Source: Streptomyces sp. NBC_01275 (lineage in GTDB: Bacteria > Actinomycetota > Actinomycetes > Streptomycetales > Streptomycetaceae). From it: a DNA stretch of 64,000 nucleotides. Of this stretch, positions 8,416 through 19,541 are shown piece by piece (positions within the stretch are counted from its first letter, which is position 1; each line of letters begins with the position of its first letter). The stretch lies in contig NZ_JAPEOZ010000001.1 of the NCBI RefSeq assembly GCF_026340655.1, positions 5,704,001-5,768,000 of the forward strand, read 5' to 3'. The position numbers and the translations under genes were made by a program. The notes below the pieces were generated by a model that was not told the origin of the DNA, searched no databases, and saw nothing but the letters and a program-made list of their open reading frames with translations.

Positions 8416-9752
8416 GCACACAGTCAGCATCCGCGGCCGCGGCCGCCTCGGCACGGGAGACCACCGAGGGCACCGTGTACACCGTCACGGGCGGCGACTG
8501 GGACGAGGTCGTCCAGTCCGCGGCCCGCGCCGACGACGAGCGCATCGTCGTCAACATGGGCCCCCAGCACCCCTCCACCCACGGGGTGCTCCGCCTGATT
8601 CTGGAGATCGACGGCGAGACGGTCACCGAGGCCCGCTGCGGCATCGGCTACCTCCACACCGGCATCGAGAAGAACCTCGAATTCCGCACGTGGACGCAGG
8701 GCACCACGTTCGTGACGCGCATGGACTACCTGACGTCCTTCTTCAACGAGACCGCCTACTGTCTCGCCGTCGAGAAGCTCCTCGGCATCGAGGACCAGAT
8801 CACCGAGCGAGCCAAGATCATCCGGGTGCTCCTGATGGAGCTGAACCGGTTGTCCTCCCACCTGGTGTGCATCGCCACCGGTGGCATGGAGCTCGGCGCC
8901 ACCACGGTCATGGTCTACGGATTCCGTGACCGGGAGATGATCCTCGACATCTACGAGCTCATCACGGGCCTGCGGATGAACCACGCGTACATCCGCCCCG
9001 GCGGACTCGCCCAGGACCTGCCGCCCGGCGCGGTGGACCAGATCCGCGAGTTCGTGAAGAAGATGAAGCGGAACCTCCCGGAGTACGACAAGCTCGCCAC
9101 CGGGAACCCCATCTTCAAGGCCCGTCTGCAGAACGTCGGCTATCTCGACCTGACCGGCTGCATGGCCCTCGGCGCCACCGGCCCGGTCCTGCGCTCCACC
9201 GGCCTTCCGCACGACCTGCGCAAGGCGCAGCCCTACTGCGACTACGAGACGTACGACTTCGACGTCCCGACCGCGGACTCCTGCGACGCCTACGGCCGTT
9301 TCCTGATCCGCGTGGAGGAGATGCGCCAGTCCCTGCGGATCGTGGAGCAGTGCCTGGACCGGCTGCAGCCCGGCCCGGTGATGGTCGCCGACCGGAAGAT
9401 CGCCTGGCCCGCCCAGCTCGCCCTGGGCCCCGACGGCCTCGGCAACTCCCTCGACCACATCAAGAAGATCATGGGCACCTCCATGGAGGCCCTGATCCAC
9501 CACTTCAAGCTGGTCACCGAGGGCTTCCGCGTCCCGCCGGGACAGGCGTACGCGGCCGTCGAGTCGCCCAAGGGCGAGCTCGGGGTGCACGCCGTGTCCG
9601 ACGGAGGCACCCGCCCCTACCGGGTCCACTTCAGGGACCCGTCCTTCACCAACCTGCAGGCCATGGCGGCGATGTGCGAAGGCGGCCAGGTCGCCGACGT
9701 CATCGTCGCCGTTGCATCCATCGACCCCGTGATGGGAGGCGTCGACCGGTGA
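8412..9752 (+). CDS. nuoD: NADH-quinone oxidoreductase subunit D
   Basis: 49-kDa subunit (446 residues) related to the large subunit of [NiFe] hydrogenases, which with NuoB forms the quinone-reduction site. After an Ala/Ser/Thr-rich lead of about 45 residues comes [13 protein letters not shown], whose His reaches towards the quinone headgroup in known structures. The family block [12 protein letters not shown] and the C-terminal DPVMGGVDR ending are present. The Ni-binding cysteines of hydrogenases are absent, as expected. Coupled by 4-bp overlaps with nuoC and nuoE. Confidence 0.96.
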   Translation: MSTQSASAAAAASARETTEGTVYTVTGGDWDEVVQSAARADDERIVVNMGPQHPSTHGVLRLILEIDGETVTEARCGIGYLHTGIEKNLEFRTWTQGTTFVTRMDYLTSFFNETAYCLAVEKLLGIEDQITERAKIIRVLLMELNRLSSHLVCIATGGMELGATTVMVYGFRDREMILDIYELITGLRMNHAYIRPGGLAQDLPPGAVDQIREFVKKMKRNLPEYDKLATGNPIFKARLQNVGYLDLTGCMALGATGPVLRSTGLPHDLRKAQPYCDYETYDFDVPTADSCDAYGRFLIRVEEMRQSLRIVEQCLDRLQPGPVMVADRKIAWPAQLALGPDGLGNSLDHIKKIMGTSMEALIHHFKLVTEGFRVPPGQAYAAVESPKGELGVHAVSDGGTRPYRVHFRDPSFTNLQAMAAMCEGGQVADVIVAVASIDPVMGGVDR

Positions 9753-10636
9753 CCACCTCTTCTTCCGAGCGGGGCGTCAGCCTGGGCATGCCCGAACTGC
9801 CCGCGCCCGCCTACCCGGACGACGTCCGAGCCCGGCTGGAGGCGGACGCGCGCGAGATCATCGCCCGCTACCCCGACTCCCGGTCCGCGCTCCTGCCGTT
9901 GCTGCACCTCGTGCAGTCGGAGGAGGGACACGTCACGCGCACCGGGATGCGGTTCTGCGCGGACGTGCTGGACCTGACCACGGCCGAGGTCACCGCGGTC
10001 GCCACCTTCTACACCATGTACCGGCGCCGGCCGAGCGGTGACTACCAGGTGGGCGTCTGCACCAACACCCTCTGCGCGGTGATGGGCGGTGACGCGATCT
10101 TCGAGGCGCTGCAGGAGCACCTGGGCGTCGGCAACGGCGAGACCACCGACGACGGCAAGGTCACCCTGGAGCACATCGAGTGCAACGCGGCCTGCGACTT
10201 CGCGCCGGTCGTGATGGTCAACTGGGAGTTCTTCGACAACCAGACCGTGCAGAGCGCGAAGCGCCTGGTGGACGACCTGCGGATCGGCCGCACGGTCTCG
10301 CCGACGCGCGGTGCGCCGCTGTGCACCTTCAAGGACACCGCCCGGATCCTGGCGGGCTTCCCCGACGAGCGGGACGGGGCCGTCGAGGCGAGCGGCGGTG
10401 CGGGACCTGCGTCACTGGTGGGTCTTCGCCTGGCAAGGGGAGAGACCGCACCCGCGCGCGTGGTCCACCCGCGCGACGGCGGGCCGCACGAGGAGCCGCA
10501 GGACCGGGCCCCGCGCGACGCGGCGCCGCACGACCCGTCGCCCACCGAGCACCTGAGTTCGCACGACGCGCCGCAGGACACGTCGGCCTCCGACCCAGCC
10601 CACCCGGCAGGGCCTACCGCCGAGGAGGGGGAGTGA
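9749..10636 (+). CDS. nuoE: NADH-quinone oxidoreductase subunit E, with long tail
   Basis: 24-kDa subunit (295 residues) of the NADH-oxidising module with the off-pathway [2Fe-2S] cluster N1a. Ligands are visible as CTNTLC and, about 40 residues later, CNAAC. The thioredoxin-like core ends near residue 210. The last 80-90 residues are an unusual disordered tail rich in His, Asp, Pro and Ala, with no counterpart in most bacterial NuoE. The GTG start overlaps the nuoD stop. The stop shares one base with the nuoF ATG (TGATG). The tail could be a species-level extension; its role is unknown. Confidence 0.94.
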   Translation: MTTSSSERGVSLGMPELPAPAYPDDVRARLEADAREIIARYPDSRSALLPLLHLVQSEEGHVTRTGMRFCADVLDLTTAEVTAVATFYTMYRRRPSGDYQVGVCTNTLCAVMGGDAIFEALQEHLGVGNGETTDDGKVTLEHIECNAACDFAPVVMVNWEFFDNQTVQSAKRLVDDLRIGRTVSPTRGAPLCTFKDTARILAGFPDERDGAVEASGGAGPASLVGLRLARGETAPARVVHPRDGGPHEEPQDRAPRDAAPHDPSPTEHLSSHDAPQDTSASDPAHPAGPTAEEGE

Positions 10637-11982
10637 TGACCTTGGCACCCGAGCTGAAAGGCAGCAGCCCCGAGAAGCTGCTCGCACCCGTGCTGTCGGC
10701 CTTCTGGGACGAGGACGGGTCCTGGAGTCTGGACGTCTACCGAAGGCACGAAGGATACGAGGGGCTCCGCAAGGCGCTCGCCATGTCGCCCGACGAGGTG
10801 ATCGCGTACGTCAAGGACTCCGGTCTACGGGGGCGCGGCGGCGCGGGATTCCCTACGGGAATGAAATGGCAGTTCATTCCCCAAGGGGATGGAAAGCCGC
10901 ACTATCTAGTTGTCAACGCCGACGAATCGGAGCCCGGAACCTGCAAGGACATTCCGCTCCTCTTCGCGAACCCGCATAGCCTCATCGAGGGCATCGTCAT
11001 CGCGTGTTATGCCATCAGGTCGTCTCATGCCTTCATCTATCTGCGGGGTGAAGTCGTTCCCGTGTTGCGGCGGTTGCACGAGGCCGTGCGCGAGGCCTAC
11101 GCGGCCGGCTACCTGGGCGAGAACATCCTGGGCAGCGGACTCGACCTCGAACTCACCGTGCACGCGGGCGCGGGCGCGTACATCTGCGGTGAGGAGACCG
11201 CGCTGCTGGACTCCCTCGAAGGCCGCCGTGGTCAACCGCGGCTGCGTCCCCCCTTCCCTGCCGTCGCGGGCCTCTATGCGTGCCCGACTGTGGTGAATAA
11301 CGTCGAGTCGATCGCGTCAGTTCCCGCCATCATGCAAAAAGGCAAGGAATGGTTCAGGTCGATGGGGAGCGAGAAGTCCCCGGGCTTCACGCTCTACTCC
11401 CTCAGCGGCCATGTCTCCAGCCCCGGCCAGTACGAGGCCCCGCTCGGCATCACGCTGCGCCAACTCCTGGAGATGAGCGGCGGCATGCGGCCCGGGCACC
11501 GGCTGAAGTTCTGGACGCCGGGCGGCTCCTCGACGCCGATGTTCACCGAGGAGCACCTCGACGTCCCTCTTGATTACGAAGGAGTGGGCGCCGCGGGTTC
11601 CATGCTCGGCACAAAAGCTCTCCAGTGCTTCGACGAGACGACCTGCGTCGTGCGCGCCGTCACCCGCTGGACCGAGTTCTACGCCCACGAGTCCTGCGGC
11701 AAGTGCACCCCGTGCCGCGAAGGCACGTACTGGCTCGTGCAGTTGCTGCGTGACATCGAGGCCGGCAAGGGCGTGCTGTCCGACCTCGACAAGCTGAACG
11801 ACATCGCCGACAACATCAACGGCAAGTCCTTCTGCGCCCTCGGCGACGGCGCCGCCTCGCCGATCTTCTCCTCGCTCAAGTACTTCCGTGAGGAGTACGA
11901 GGAGCACATCACGGGCCGCGGCTGCCCCTTCGACCCCGCCAGGTCGACGGCCTGGGCCGACCGCACGGAGGTGAACGCATGA
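10636..11982 (+). CDS. nuoF: NADH-quinone oxidoreductase subunit F (FMN/NADH site)
   Basis: 51-kDa subunit (448 residues) that binds NADH and FMN and the [4Fe-4S] cluster N3, the entry point for electrons. The glycine-rich NADH/FMN loop [16 protein letters not shown] and the N3 motif [12 protein letters not shown] with its fourth Cys in SFCALGDGA are intact, as is the [14 protein letters not shown] contact. ATG 10636 is chosen over the GTG three bases before it. Oddly, several stretches (about 10850-11080, 11290-11350, 11565-11615) use A/T-ending codons, including a rare CTA Leu codon, unlike the rest of the operon, although the protein is highly conserved there. Confidence 0.95.
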   Translation: MTLAPELKGSSPEKLLAPVLSAFWDEDGSWSLDVYRRHEGYEGLRKALAMSPDEVIAYVKDSGLRGRGGAGFPTGMKWQFIPQGDGKPHYLVVNADESEPGTCKDIPLLFANPHSLIEGIVIACYAIRSSHAFIYLRGEVVPVLRRLHEAVREAYAAGYLGENILGSGLDLELTVHAGAGAYICGEETALLDSLEGRRGQPRLRPPFPAVAGLYACPTVVNNVESIASVPAIMQKGKEWFRSMGSEKSPGFTLYSLSGHVSSPGQYEAPLGITLRQLLEMSGGMRPGHRLKFWTPGGSSTPMFTEEHLDVPLDYEGVGAAGSMLGTKALQCFDETTCVVRAVTRWTEFYAHESCGKCTPCREGTYWLVQLLRDIEAGKGVLSDLDKLNDIADNINGKSFCALGDGAASPIFSSLKYFREEYEEHITGRGCPFDPARSTAWADRTEVNA

Positions 11983-14483
11983 CGGTGACCACGAGCGCTC
12001 CCTCGGGTGGGGGAGAGGCGGCGGTCCCGCCGGAAGATCTCGTGACGCTGACCATCGACGGCGCCGAGATCAGCGTGCCCAAGGGCACCCTGGTCATCCG
12101 GGCCGCCGAGCAACTCGGCATCGAGATCCCCCGCTTCTGCGACCATCCTCTCCTCGACCCGGTCGGCGCGTGCCGCCAGTGCATCGTCGAGGTCGAGGGC
12201 CAGCGCAAGCCCATGGCGTCCTGCACGATCACGTGTACGGACGGGATGGTGGTGAAGACTCACCTCACCTCGCCCGTGGCCGAGAAGGCCCAGCACGGCG
12301 TGATGGAACTGCTCCTCATCAACCATCCGCTGGACTGCCCGGTCTGCGACAAGGGCGGCGAGTGCCCCCTGCAGAACCAGGCGATGTCGCACGGCAACGC
12401 CGAGTCCCGCTTCGAGGGCCGCAAGCGGACGTACGAGAAGCCCGTGCCGATCTCCACGCAGGTGCTGCTCGACCGTGAGCGGTGCGTGCTGTGCGCCCGC
12501 TGCACCCGGTTCTCCAACCAGGTCGCGGGCGACCCGATGATCGAACTGATCGAGCGGGGCGCGCTGCAGCAGGTCGGCACCGGTGAGGGCGACCCCTTCG
12601 AGTCGTACTTCTCCGGCAACACCATCCAGATCTGCCCCGTGGGCGCGCTGACCTCGGCGGCGTACCGATTCCGCTCCCGGCCCTTCGACCTCGTCTCCTC
12701 GCACTCCGTGTGCGAGCACTGCTCCGGCGGCTGCGCGACGCGCACCGACCACCGGCGCGGCAAGGTCATGCGGCGCCTGGCCGCCAACGACCCCGAGGTC
12801 AACGAGGAGTGGATCTGCGACAAGGGGAGGTTCGCGTTCCGGTACGCGCAGCAGCGGGACCGGCTCGCCACGCCTCTGGTGCGCAACGCCGAGGGTGACC
12901 TCGAACCGGCGTCCTGGCCGGAGGCGTTGCAGATCGCGGCGCAGGGGCTGCTCGCCTCGCGCGGGAGGACCGGCGTGCTGACCGGCGGCCGTCTCACCAT
13001 CGAGGACGCGTACGCGTACAGCAAGTTCGCGCGCGTGGCGCTCGACACCAACGACATCGACTTCCGCGCGCGTGTGCACAGCGGCGAGGAGGCCGACTTC
13101 CTGGCCTCCCGTATCGCCGGCCGCGGCCGTGACCTCGACGGTACGGGCCTGACGTACACCTCTCTGGAGAAGGCGCCGGCCGTCCTGCTCGTCGGGTTCG
13201 AGTCGGAGGAGGAGGCGCCCGGGGTCTTCCTGCGGCTGCGCAAGGCCTGGCGGGGGCACGGACAGCGGGTGTTCTCGCTGGCCACGCATGCCACGCGCGG
13301 TCTGGAGAAGGCGGGCGGCACGCTGCTGCCGGCCGCTCCGGGCACCGAGACCGAGTGGCTGGACGCGCTCGCGAGCGGGGTCGGCCTGGAGGACGCGGGC
13401 GGCGAGGCCGCCGAGGCGCTGCAGGCCGAGGGCACGGTGATCGTCGTCGGCGAGCGGCTGGCCAGTGTGGCCGGCGGCCTCACCGCCGCTGTACGGGCCG
13501 CCTCCGCGACCGGCGCCCAGCTGGTGTGGATCCCGCGCCGGGCGGGGGAGCGGGGCGCGATCGAGGCGGGTGCGCTGCCGTCGCTGCTGCCGGGCGGTCG
13601 TCCGGCCACTGACCCGCGCGCGCGGGACGAGGTCGCGGCCGTCTGGGGACTCGCCGAACTCCCGCACCGCTACGGCCGCGACACCGGGCAGATCGTCGAG
13701 GCCGCCGTGGCCGGCGAGCTGCAGGCGCTGCTCGTCGCGGGCGTGGAGATCGCGGACCTGCCTGATCCGGCACGCGCGCGTGAGGCGCTTGCCGAGGTCG
13801 GCTTCCTGGTGTCGTTGGAGCTGCGGCCCGGCGAGGTCACGCACCACGCGGACGTGGTCCTTCCCGTCGCGGCGGTCGCCGAGAAGGCGGGGGCCTTCCT
13901 CAATTGGGAGGGCCGGGTCCGCTTCTTCGAGGCGGCGCTCAAGCCCGACCAGATGATCCGCCGCCTGGCGCCCTCCGACGCGCGCGTGCTGCAGATGCTG
14001 GCCGACGCGATGGACGTCCACCTGGGCCTGCCGGACCTGCGGACCGCGCGCGCGGAACTCGACCGGCTCGGCGCCTGGGACGGCGCGCGGGCCACCGAGC
14101 CGTTGGAGATCGCGGCCCAGCTGCCGCGTCCGGCCTCCGGAGAGGCCGTGCTCGCCGGGCACCGTCTGCTGCTCGACCAGGGCGCCCTCCAGGAGGGCGA
14201 CGAGGCGCTCGCCGGAACGCGGCACGCGGCACGCGCGCGCGTGTCGGCGGCCACGGCCGCCGAGGCGGGCGTCGCGGACGGCGACGTGCTCGCCGTGACC
14301 GGGCCCGCCGGGGTGGTCGAACTCCCGCTGCAGATCACCGAGATGCCCGACCGGGTGGTGTGGCTCCCACTGAACTCCACCGCGGGGGGCGTCGCCTCCG
14401 ACTCCGGGGCCACGCCCGGCTCCCTCGTCCGCATCGGCCCGGCGACGCCCGCCGCCGAAGCCCCCAAGGAGGTGGAGGCATGA
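11979..14483 (+). CDS. nuoG: NADH-quinone oxidoreductase subunit G
   Basis: Largest peripheral subunit (834 residues). The N-terminal ferredoxin-like [2Fe-2S] site N1b uses Cys54, Cys65, Cys68 and Cys82. The His/Cys motif of cluster N5 is H116 with Cys120, Cys123 and Cys129 ([14 protein letters not shown]). A CVLCARC motif and a later CP form the next [4Fe-4S] site. A further CEHCSGGC motif opens the molybdopterin-oxidoreductase-like domain, which in complex I has lost its cofactor and is structural. The C-terminal 250 residues are poorly conserved and Ala-rich. ATG overlaps the nuoF stop (ATGA), and the stop overlaps the nuoH start the same way. Confidence 0.95.
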   Translation: MTVTTSAPSGGGEAAVPPEDLVTLTIDGAEISVPKGTLVIRAAEQLGIEIPRFCDHPLLDPVGACRQCIVEVEGQRKPMASCTITCTDGMVVKTHLTSPVAEKAQHGVMELLLINHPLDCPVCDKGGECPLQNQAMSHGNAESRFEGRKRTYEKPVPISTQVLLDRERCVLCARCTRFSNQVAGDPMIELIERGALQQVGTGEGDPFESYFSGNTIQICPVGALTSAAYRFRSRPFDLVSSHSVCEHCSGGCATRTDHRRGKVMRRLAANDPEVNEEWICDKGRFAFRYAQQRDRLATPLVRNAEGDLEPASWPEALQIAAQGLLASRGRTGVLTGGRLTIEDAYAYSKFARVALDTNDIDFRARVHSGEEADFLASRIAGRGRDLDGTGLTYTSLEKAPAVLLVGFESEEEAPGVFLRLRKAWRGHGQRVFSLATHATRGLEKAGGTLLPAAPGTETEWLDALASGVGLEDAGGEAAEALQAEGTVIVVGERLASVAGGLTAAVRAASATGAQLVWIPRRAGERGAIEAGALPSLLPGGRPATDPRARDEVAAVWGLAELPHRYGRDTGQIVEAAVAGELQALLVAGVEIADLPDPARAREALAEVGFLVSLELRPGEVTHHADVVLPVAAVAEKAGAFLNWEGRVRFFEAALKPDQMIRRLAPSDARVLQMLADAMDVHLGLPDLRTARAELDRLGAWDGARATEPLEIAAQLPRPASGEAVLAGHRLLLDQGALQEGDEALAGTRHAARARVSAATAAEAGVADGDVLAVTGPAGVVELPLQITEMPDRVVWLPLNSTAGGVASDSGATPGSLVRIGPATPAAEAPKEVEA

Positions 14484-15841
14484 GCCCGTACCTCGCCGCT
14501 GAAGACCTCTCGATGTTCGGCCGCGACCCCTGGTGGCTGGTCGTCGTCAAGGCGGTGTTCTGCTTCGCCTTCCTGATGGTGACCGTGCTGTTCTCCATCG
14601 TCTGGGAACGCAAGGTCGTCGCCTGGATGCAGCTGCGCATCGGCCCCAACCGCCACGGCCCCTGGGGCATGCTCCAGTCGCTCGCCGACGGCGTGAAGCT
14701 GATGCTCAAGGAAGACCTCATCGTCAAACGCGCGGACAAGGTCGTCTACATCCTCGCGCCGATCATCGCGGCCATCCCGGCCTTCATGGCGATCGCCGTG
14801 ATCCCCTTCGGCCCCGCCGACAACGAGATCTCGATCTTCGGCCAGCGCACCACGATGCAGCTCACCGACCTGCCGATCGCGATGCTCTACGTCCTCGCGG
14901 TCGCCTCGATCGGCATCTACGGCATCGTCCTGGCGGGTTGGAGTTCTGGATCCACCTACCCGCTGCTGGGCGGCCTGCGTTCCTGCGCGCAGATGATCTC
15001 CTACGAGATCGCGATGGGCGCCGCGTTCGCCTCGGTCTTCCTCTACTCGGGATCGATGTCGACCTCGACGATCGTCGCGCAGCAGCACGACCGCTGGTAC
15101 ATCATCCTGCTGCCGGTCTCCTTCATCCTCTACGTCGTCACGATGATCGGCGAGACCAACCGCGCCCCGTTCGACATGCCGGAGTCCGAGGGCGACCTGG
15201 TCGGCGGCTTCAACACCGAGTACTCGTCGATCAAGTTCGCGCTGTTCATGCTCGCCGAGTACGTCAACATGGTGACCGTCTCGGCCGTGGCGACCACGCT
15301 CTTCCTGGGCGGCTGGCGGGCTCCCTGGCCGATCAGCACCTTCTGGGAGGGCGCGAACCACGGCTGGTGGCCGATGCTCTGGTTCGTCGTCAAGGTGCAG
15401 TTGCTGCTGTTCTTCTTCATCTGGCTGCGCGGCACGCTGCCCCGCGTCCGCTACGACCAGCTGATGAAGCTCGGCTGGAAGGTCCTCATCCCGGTCTCGG
15501 TCACCTGGCTGATGCTCGTCGCGACCGTGCGGACCCTGCGCAATGAGAACTACGACTTCGCCGACATCGCCCTCTATGTGGGCGGCGGTGTCCTGACCCT
15601 GTTGCTGCTCTCCTTCATCGCGGACACGTTCCGCGACCGCGGCAAGCAGGAACAGGCTCCCGCCGAGCCCGTCGGCTTCGACCCGATGGCGGGCGGATTC
15701 CCCGTGCCGCCGCTGCCGGGACAGGAGCTCGCGCCCGTGCCGCGACGCCGTTCGCGCCGGGAGCGGGAGCTGATTGTCAGTGGCGGGTCGGACACTGTCA
15801 GTGACGTATCGATGGATGGAAAGGAGGCGTCCGATGGCTGA
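14480..15841 (+). CDS. nuoH: NADH-quinone oxidoreductase subunit H
   Basis: Membrane subunit (453 residues) that forms the quinone channel together with NuoB and NuoD. The signatures [19 protein letters not shown] and [27 protein letters not shown] are complete; the acidic residues of the latter link quinone chemistry to proton pumping. About eight transmembrane helices end near residue 385. After that a cytoplasmic tail of some 65 residues (Pro/Arg-rich) extends beyond the E. coli protein, as in other actinobacteria. The end overlaps the nuoI start by eight bases. Confidence 0.96.
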   Translation: MSPYLAAEDLSMFGRDPWWLVVVKAVFCFAFLMVTVLFSIVWERKVVAWMQLRIGPNRHGPWGMLQSLADGVKLMLKEDLIVKRADKVVYILAPIIAAIPAFMAIAVIPFGPADNEISIFGQRTTMQLTDLPIAMLYVLAVASIGIYGIVLAGWSSGSTYPLLGGLRSCAQMISYEIAMGAAFASVFLYSGSMSTSTIVAQQHDRWYIILLPVSFILYVVTMIGETNRAPFDMPESEGDLVGGFNTEYSSIKFALFMLAEYVNMVTVSAVATTLFLGGWRAPWPISTFWEGANHGWWPMLWFVVKVQLLLFFFIWLRGTLPRVRYDQLMKLGWKVLIPVSVTWLMLVATVRTLRNENYDFADIALYVGGGVLTLLLLSFIADTFRDRGKQEQAPAEPVGFDPMAGGFPVPPLPGQELAPVPRRRSRRERELIVSGGSDTVSDVSMDGKEASDG

Positions 15842-16472
15842 GGAGCCCCAGGAGGCCGGGCAGACGACGCCCGGCTTCCAGAACCCCGTCGCCGGCTTCG
15901 GCGTGACCTTCAAGGCCATGTTCAAGAAGCGGCTGACCGAGCAGTATCCCGAGCAGCAGAAGACCACCGCTCCGCGGTTCCACGGACGGCACCAGCTCAA
16001 CCGCCATCCGGACGGCCTGGAGAAGTGCGTCGGCTGCGAGCTGTGCGCCTGGGCCTGCCCCGCCGACGCCATCTATGTCGAGGGCGCGGACAACACCGAC
16101 GAGGAGCGCTACTCGCCGGGCGAGCGGTACGGGCGCGTGTACCAGATCAACTACGCCCGCTGCATTCTCTGCGGTCTCTGCATCGAGGCCTGCCCCACGC
16201 GCGCGTTGACGATGACCAACGAGTTCGAGCTCGCCGACACCAGCCGCGCCAACCTGATCTACACCAAGGAGCAGCTGCTGGCAGGCCTCGACGAGGGCAT
16301 GGTCGACTCGCCGCACGCGATCTACCCGGGGATGGACGAGCAGGACTACTACCGCGGCCTGGTGACCGAGGCCGCGCCCGGCACCGTCCAGCAGGCCGCC
16401 GTCTCCACGGACGAGCCGCATCCGAAGGCAGGCCCTTCGGGCACGGCTCAGGAAGAGGAGGTGCAGGCATGA
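15834..16472 (+). CDS. nuoI: NADH-quinone oxidoreductase subunit I
   Basis: Peripheral subunit (212 residues) with two [4Fe-4S] clusters N6a and N6b that carry electrons from NuoG to NuoB. Two full ferredoxin motifs are visible, [12 protein letters not shown] and [12 protein letters not shown]. The ATG at 15834 has a very good AAGGAGG six bases upstream; in-frame codons further upstream lie in nuoH and are not credible starts. The C-terminal 45 residues after MDEQDYYRG are variable and Glu/Pro-rich. Coupled to nuoJ by an ATGA overlap. Confidence 0.96.
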   Translation: MAEEPQEAGQTTPGFQNPVAGFGVTFKAMFKKRLTEQYPEQQKTTAPRFHGRHQLNRHPDGLEKCVGCELCAWACPADAIYVEGADNTDEERYSPGERYGRVYQINYARCILCGLCIEACPTRALTMTNEFELADTSRANLIYTKEQLLAGLDEGMVDSPHAIYPGMDEQDYYRGLVTEAAPGTVQQAAVSTDEPHPKAGPSGTAQEEEVQA

Positions 16473-17311
16473 GCGCGCAGCTCGCCGCGTACGCCACCTC
16501 CACCGGCGAGGCCTTCCAGTTCTGGGTGCTCGGCACCGTCGCGGTGGCCGGCGCCCTGTGCACCGTCTTCATGAAGCGGGCCGTGCACAGCGCGCTCTGT
16601 CTCGCCGGAACCATGATCATCCTGGCGGTGTTCTACCTCGCCAACGGCGCCTACTTCCTGGGCATCGTGCAGATCGTCGTCTACACCGGCGCGATCATGA
16701 TGCTGTTCCTGTTCGTGGTGATGCTCGTCGGCGTCACCGCGGCGGACTCCCTGAAGGAGACCATCAAGGGCCAGCGCTGGCTGGCCCTGGCGTGCGGTCT
16801 GGGCTTCGGCGTCCTGCTGATCGCCGGCATCGGCAACGCCTCCCTGACGGAGTTCAACGGCCTCGCCGAGGCGAATGCGAACGGCAATGTGGAGGGCCTC
16901 GCGGCTCTCATTTTCACCAAGTACGTCTTCGCGTTCGAGATCACCGGCGCCCTGCTGATCACCGCCGCCGTCGGCGCCATGGTGCTCACCCACCGCGAGC
17001 GCACCGAGCGCGCCAAGACCCAGCGCGAGATGTCCGAACAGCGCGTCCGCGAGGGCAAGCACCTCCCGCCGCTGCCGGCCCCCGGCGTGTACGCGCGGCA
17101 CAACGCCGTCGACGTCCAGGGCCTGCTGCCCGACGGCACCCCCTCGGAGCTCACGGTCAGCAGCACCCTGCGCGAGCGCGGTCAGGTCCGTGACGTGTCC
17201 ACCGAGGCGCTGGACGACCTCAAGGCCCTGCAACAGCGCGCCGAGGAGCGCCTGGAGCGGGCCCCGATCGAGCCGCCGCACCTCAAGCGGACCGAGGAGG
17301 CGTCGAAGTGA
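16469..17311 (+). CDS. nuoJ: NADH-quinone oxidoreductase subunit J
   Basis: Membrane subunit (280 residues) next to NuoH and NuoK. Five hydrophobic helices occupy the first 175 residues, including the conserved helix 3 segment [22 protein letters not shown] with its pi-bulge region. A hydrophilic C-terminal tail of about 105 residues, charged and possibly coiled-coil ([14 protein letters not shown]), is longer than in E. coli NuoJ. The ATG overlaps the nuoI stop and the stop overlaps the nuoK GTG. Confidence 0.95.
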   Translation: MSAQLAAYATSTGEAFQFWVLGTVAVAGALCTVFMKRAVHSALCLAGTMIILAVFYLANGAYFLGIVQIVVYTGAIMMLFLFVVMLVGVTAADSLKETIKGQRWLALACGLGFGVLLIAGIGNASLTEFNGLAEANANGNVEGLAALIFTKYVFAFEITGALLITAAVGAMVLTHRERTERAKTQREMSEQRVREGKHLPPLPAPGVYARHNAVDVQGLLPDGTPSELTVSSTLRERGQVRDVSTEALDDLKALQQRAEERLERAPIEPPHLKRTEEASK

Positions 17312-17607
17312 ACCCCGTCAACTACCTGTACCTCGCTGCCCTGTTGTTCACGATCGGCGCGACAGGCGTGCTGATCAGGCGCAACGCGATCGTCGTCTTC
17401 ATGTGCATCGAGCTCATGCTCAACGCCTGCAACCTCGCGTTCGTCGCCTTCTCCCGGATGCACGGCAATCTCGACGGCCAGATCATCGCCTTCTTCACGA
17501 TGGTCGTCGCCGCAGCGGAGGTCGTGGTGGGACTCGCGATCATCGTGTCGCTGTTCCGTTCCCGTCACACGGCCTCGGTCGACGACGCCAGCCTGATGAA
17601 GCTGTAA
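17308..17607 (+). CDS. nuoK: NADH-quinone oxidoreductase subunit K
   Basis: Small membrane subunit (99 residues) of three helices, homologous to MrpC. The conserved Glu in helix 2 ([16 protein letters not shown]) and the second Glu in helix 3 ([11 protein letters not shown]) that form the E-channel for protons are both present. GTG start coupled to the nuoJ stop. Fifteen bases separate it from nuoL. Confidence 0.96.
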   Translation: MNPVNYLYLAALLFTIGATGVLIRRNAIVVFMCIELMLNACNLAFVAFSRMHGNLDGQIIAFFTMVVAAAEVVVGLAIIVSLFRSRHTASVDDASLMKL

Positions 17608-17622
17608 GGGGTCGGAAGAATC

Positions 17623-19536
17623 GTGGAGAACCTGATCGCGCTGCTCATCGCGGCGCCCCTGCTCGGAGCGGCCGTCCTTCTGGTCGGCGGCCGCCGGCTC
17701 GACGCCGTCGGCCACTGGGTCGGCACGCTCCTGTCGACCACCTCGTTCGTGTTCGGCGTCATCCTCTTCGGCGACCTGCTGAGCAAGGACGCCGAACACC
17801 GGACGCTGACGCAGCACCTGTTCAGCTGGATCCCGGTCGAGGGCTTCCAGGCGGACGTCGCCTTCCGCCTCGACCAGCTGTCCATGACGTTCGTCCTGCT
17901 GATCACGGGCGTCGGCTCGCTGATCCACCTGTACTCGGTCGGGTACATGGAGCACGACGAGCGCCGCCGCCGCTTCTTCGGCTACCTGAACCTGTTCCTG
18001 GCGGCGATGCTCCTGCTCGTCCTCGCCGACAACTACCTGCTGTTGTACGTCGGCTGGGAGGGCGTCGGTCTCGCCTCCTACCTGCTCATCGGCTTCTGGC
18101 AGCACAAGCCCAGCGCCGCCACCGCCGCGAAGAAGGCCTTCCTGGTCAACCGCGTCGGCGACATGGGCCTGTCGATCGCCATCATGCTGATGTTCACCAC
18201 CTTCGGGACCTTCGCCTTCGGCCCGCTGCTCGGGGCCGAAGGAGAACCCGGCATCGCCGGGGACGCGACCGAGGGCAAGCTCACCGCGATCGCCCTGATG
18301 CTGCTGCTCGCGGCCTGCGGCAAGTCCGCCCAGGTGCCGCTGCAGTCCTGGCTCGGGGACGCGATGGAGGGCCCGACCCCGGTCTCGGCCCTCATCCACG
18401 CGGCGACGATGGTGACCGCGGGCGTGTACCTGATCGTCCGCTCGGCGGCGATCTTCAACGGCGCCCCCGACGCCCAGCTCGTCGTCACCGTCGTCGGCGC
18501 GGTCACGCTGCTGTTCGGTGCGATCGTCGGTTGCGCGAAGGACGACATCAAGAAGGCGCTGGCCGGCTCGACCATGTCGCAGATCGGCTACATGGTGCTG
18601 GCCGCGGGCCTCGGCCCCATCGGCTACGTCTTCGCGATCATGCACCTGGTGACGCACGGCTTCTTCAAGGCCGGGCTGTTCCTCGGCGCGGGCTCGGTCA
18701 TGCACGGCATGAACGACGAGGTCGACATGCGCAAGTACGGCGGCCTGCGGAAGTACATGCCGGTCACCTTCGTCACCTTCGGCCTCGGCTACCTCGCCAT
18801 CATCGGCTTCCCGGGCCTGTCCGGCTTCTTCTCCAAGGACAAGATCATCGAGGCGGCGTTCGCCAAGGGCGGCACCGAGGGCTGGATCCTCGGCGGCTGC
18901 GCCCTGCTCGGCGCGGCCATCACCGCGTACTACATGACGCGCGTGATGCTGATGACGTTCTTCGGCGAGAAGCGCTGGCAGCCTGACGCGGAGGGCCAGG
19001 AGCCGCACCCGCACGAGTCGCCCAGGTCGATGACGATCCCCATGATCGTGCTGGCCGTCGGCTCGGTCGCGGCGGGCTTCGTGTTCAACTGGCACGACGC
19101 CTTCGTGAACTGGCTGGAGCCGGTCACCGGGCATGAGCACGGAGACTCCCCGGTCAGCGCTCTCACGGTCACCCTGGCCACGATGGTCGTCCTGGTCGTC
19201 GGCGTCGCCATCGCCTACACCCAGTACGGCCGCCGCCCGATCCCGGTCGCCGCCCCGCGCGGGTCGCTGCTCACCCGGGCCGCCCGACGCGACCTGCTCC
19301 AGGACGACTTCAACCACGTCGTGCTCGTCCGCGGCGGCGAACACCTCACGCGCTCCCTGGTGTACGTCGACCACACCCTGGTCGACGGCGTGGTCAACGG
19401 CACGGCGGCCTCCATGGGCGGCCTGTCCGGCCGGCTCCGCAAGCTGCAGAACGGCTACGCGCGGTCGTACGCGGTCTCGATGTTCGGCGGTGCGGCGATC
19501 CTCATCGCCGCGACCCTGCTGATGAGGGCGGTCTGA
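17623..19536 (+). CDS. nuoL: NADH-quinone oxidoreductase subunit L
   Basis: Distal antiporter-like proton-pumping subunit (637 residues). The Mrp-type core is marked by [21 protein letters not shown], the lysine-bearing helix [31 protein letters not shown] and the later [19 protein letters not shown]. The C-terminal region carries the lateral amphipathic helix and final anchor helix that clamp NuoM and NuoN. GTG start with GGAAG five bases upstream. Only six bases separate its stop from nuoM. Confidence 0.95.
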   Translation: MENLIALLIAAPLLGAAVLLVGGRRLDAVGHWVGTLLSTTSFVFGVILFGDLLSKDAEHRTLTQHLFSWIPVEGFQADVAFRLDQLSMTFVLLITGVGSLIHLYSVGYMEHDERRRRFFGYLNLFLAAMLLLVLADNYLLLYVGWEGVGLASYLLIGFWQHKPSAATAAKKAFLVNRVGDMGLSIAIMLMFTTFGTFAFGPLLGAEGEPGIAGDATEGKLTAIALMLLLAACGKSAQVPLQSWLGDAMEGPTPVSALIHAATMVTAGVYLIVRSAAIFNGAPDAQLVVTVVGAVTLLFGAIVGCAKDDIKKALAGSTMSQIGYMVLAAGLGPIGYVFAIMHLVTHGFFKAGLFLGAGSVMHGMNDEVDMRKYGGLRKYMPVTFVTFGLGYLAIIGFPGLSGFFSKDKIIEAAFAKGGTEGWILGGCALLGAAITAYYMTRVMLMTFFGEKRWQPDAEGQEPHPHESPRSMTIPMIVLAVGSVAAGFVFNWHDAFVNWLEPVTGHEHGDSPVSALTVTLATMVVLVVGVAIAYTQYGRRPIPVAAPRGSLLTRAARRDLLQDDFNHVVLVRGGEHLTRSLVYVDHTLVDGVVNGTAASMGGLSGRLRKLQNGYARSYAVSMFGGAAILIAATLLMRAV

Positions 19537-19541
19537 TACCG

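Noticed and set aside
13670..16072. Minus-strand open frame of 800 codons across nuoG to nuoI
   Set aside because: High-GC shadow of well-supported nuo genes; Arg/Pro/Ala-biased, no motifs, third-position bias fits the plus strand.
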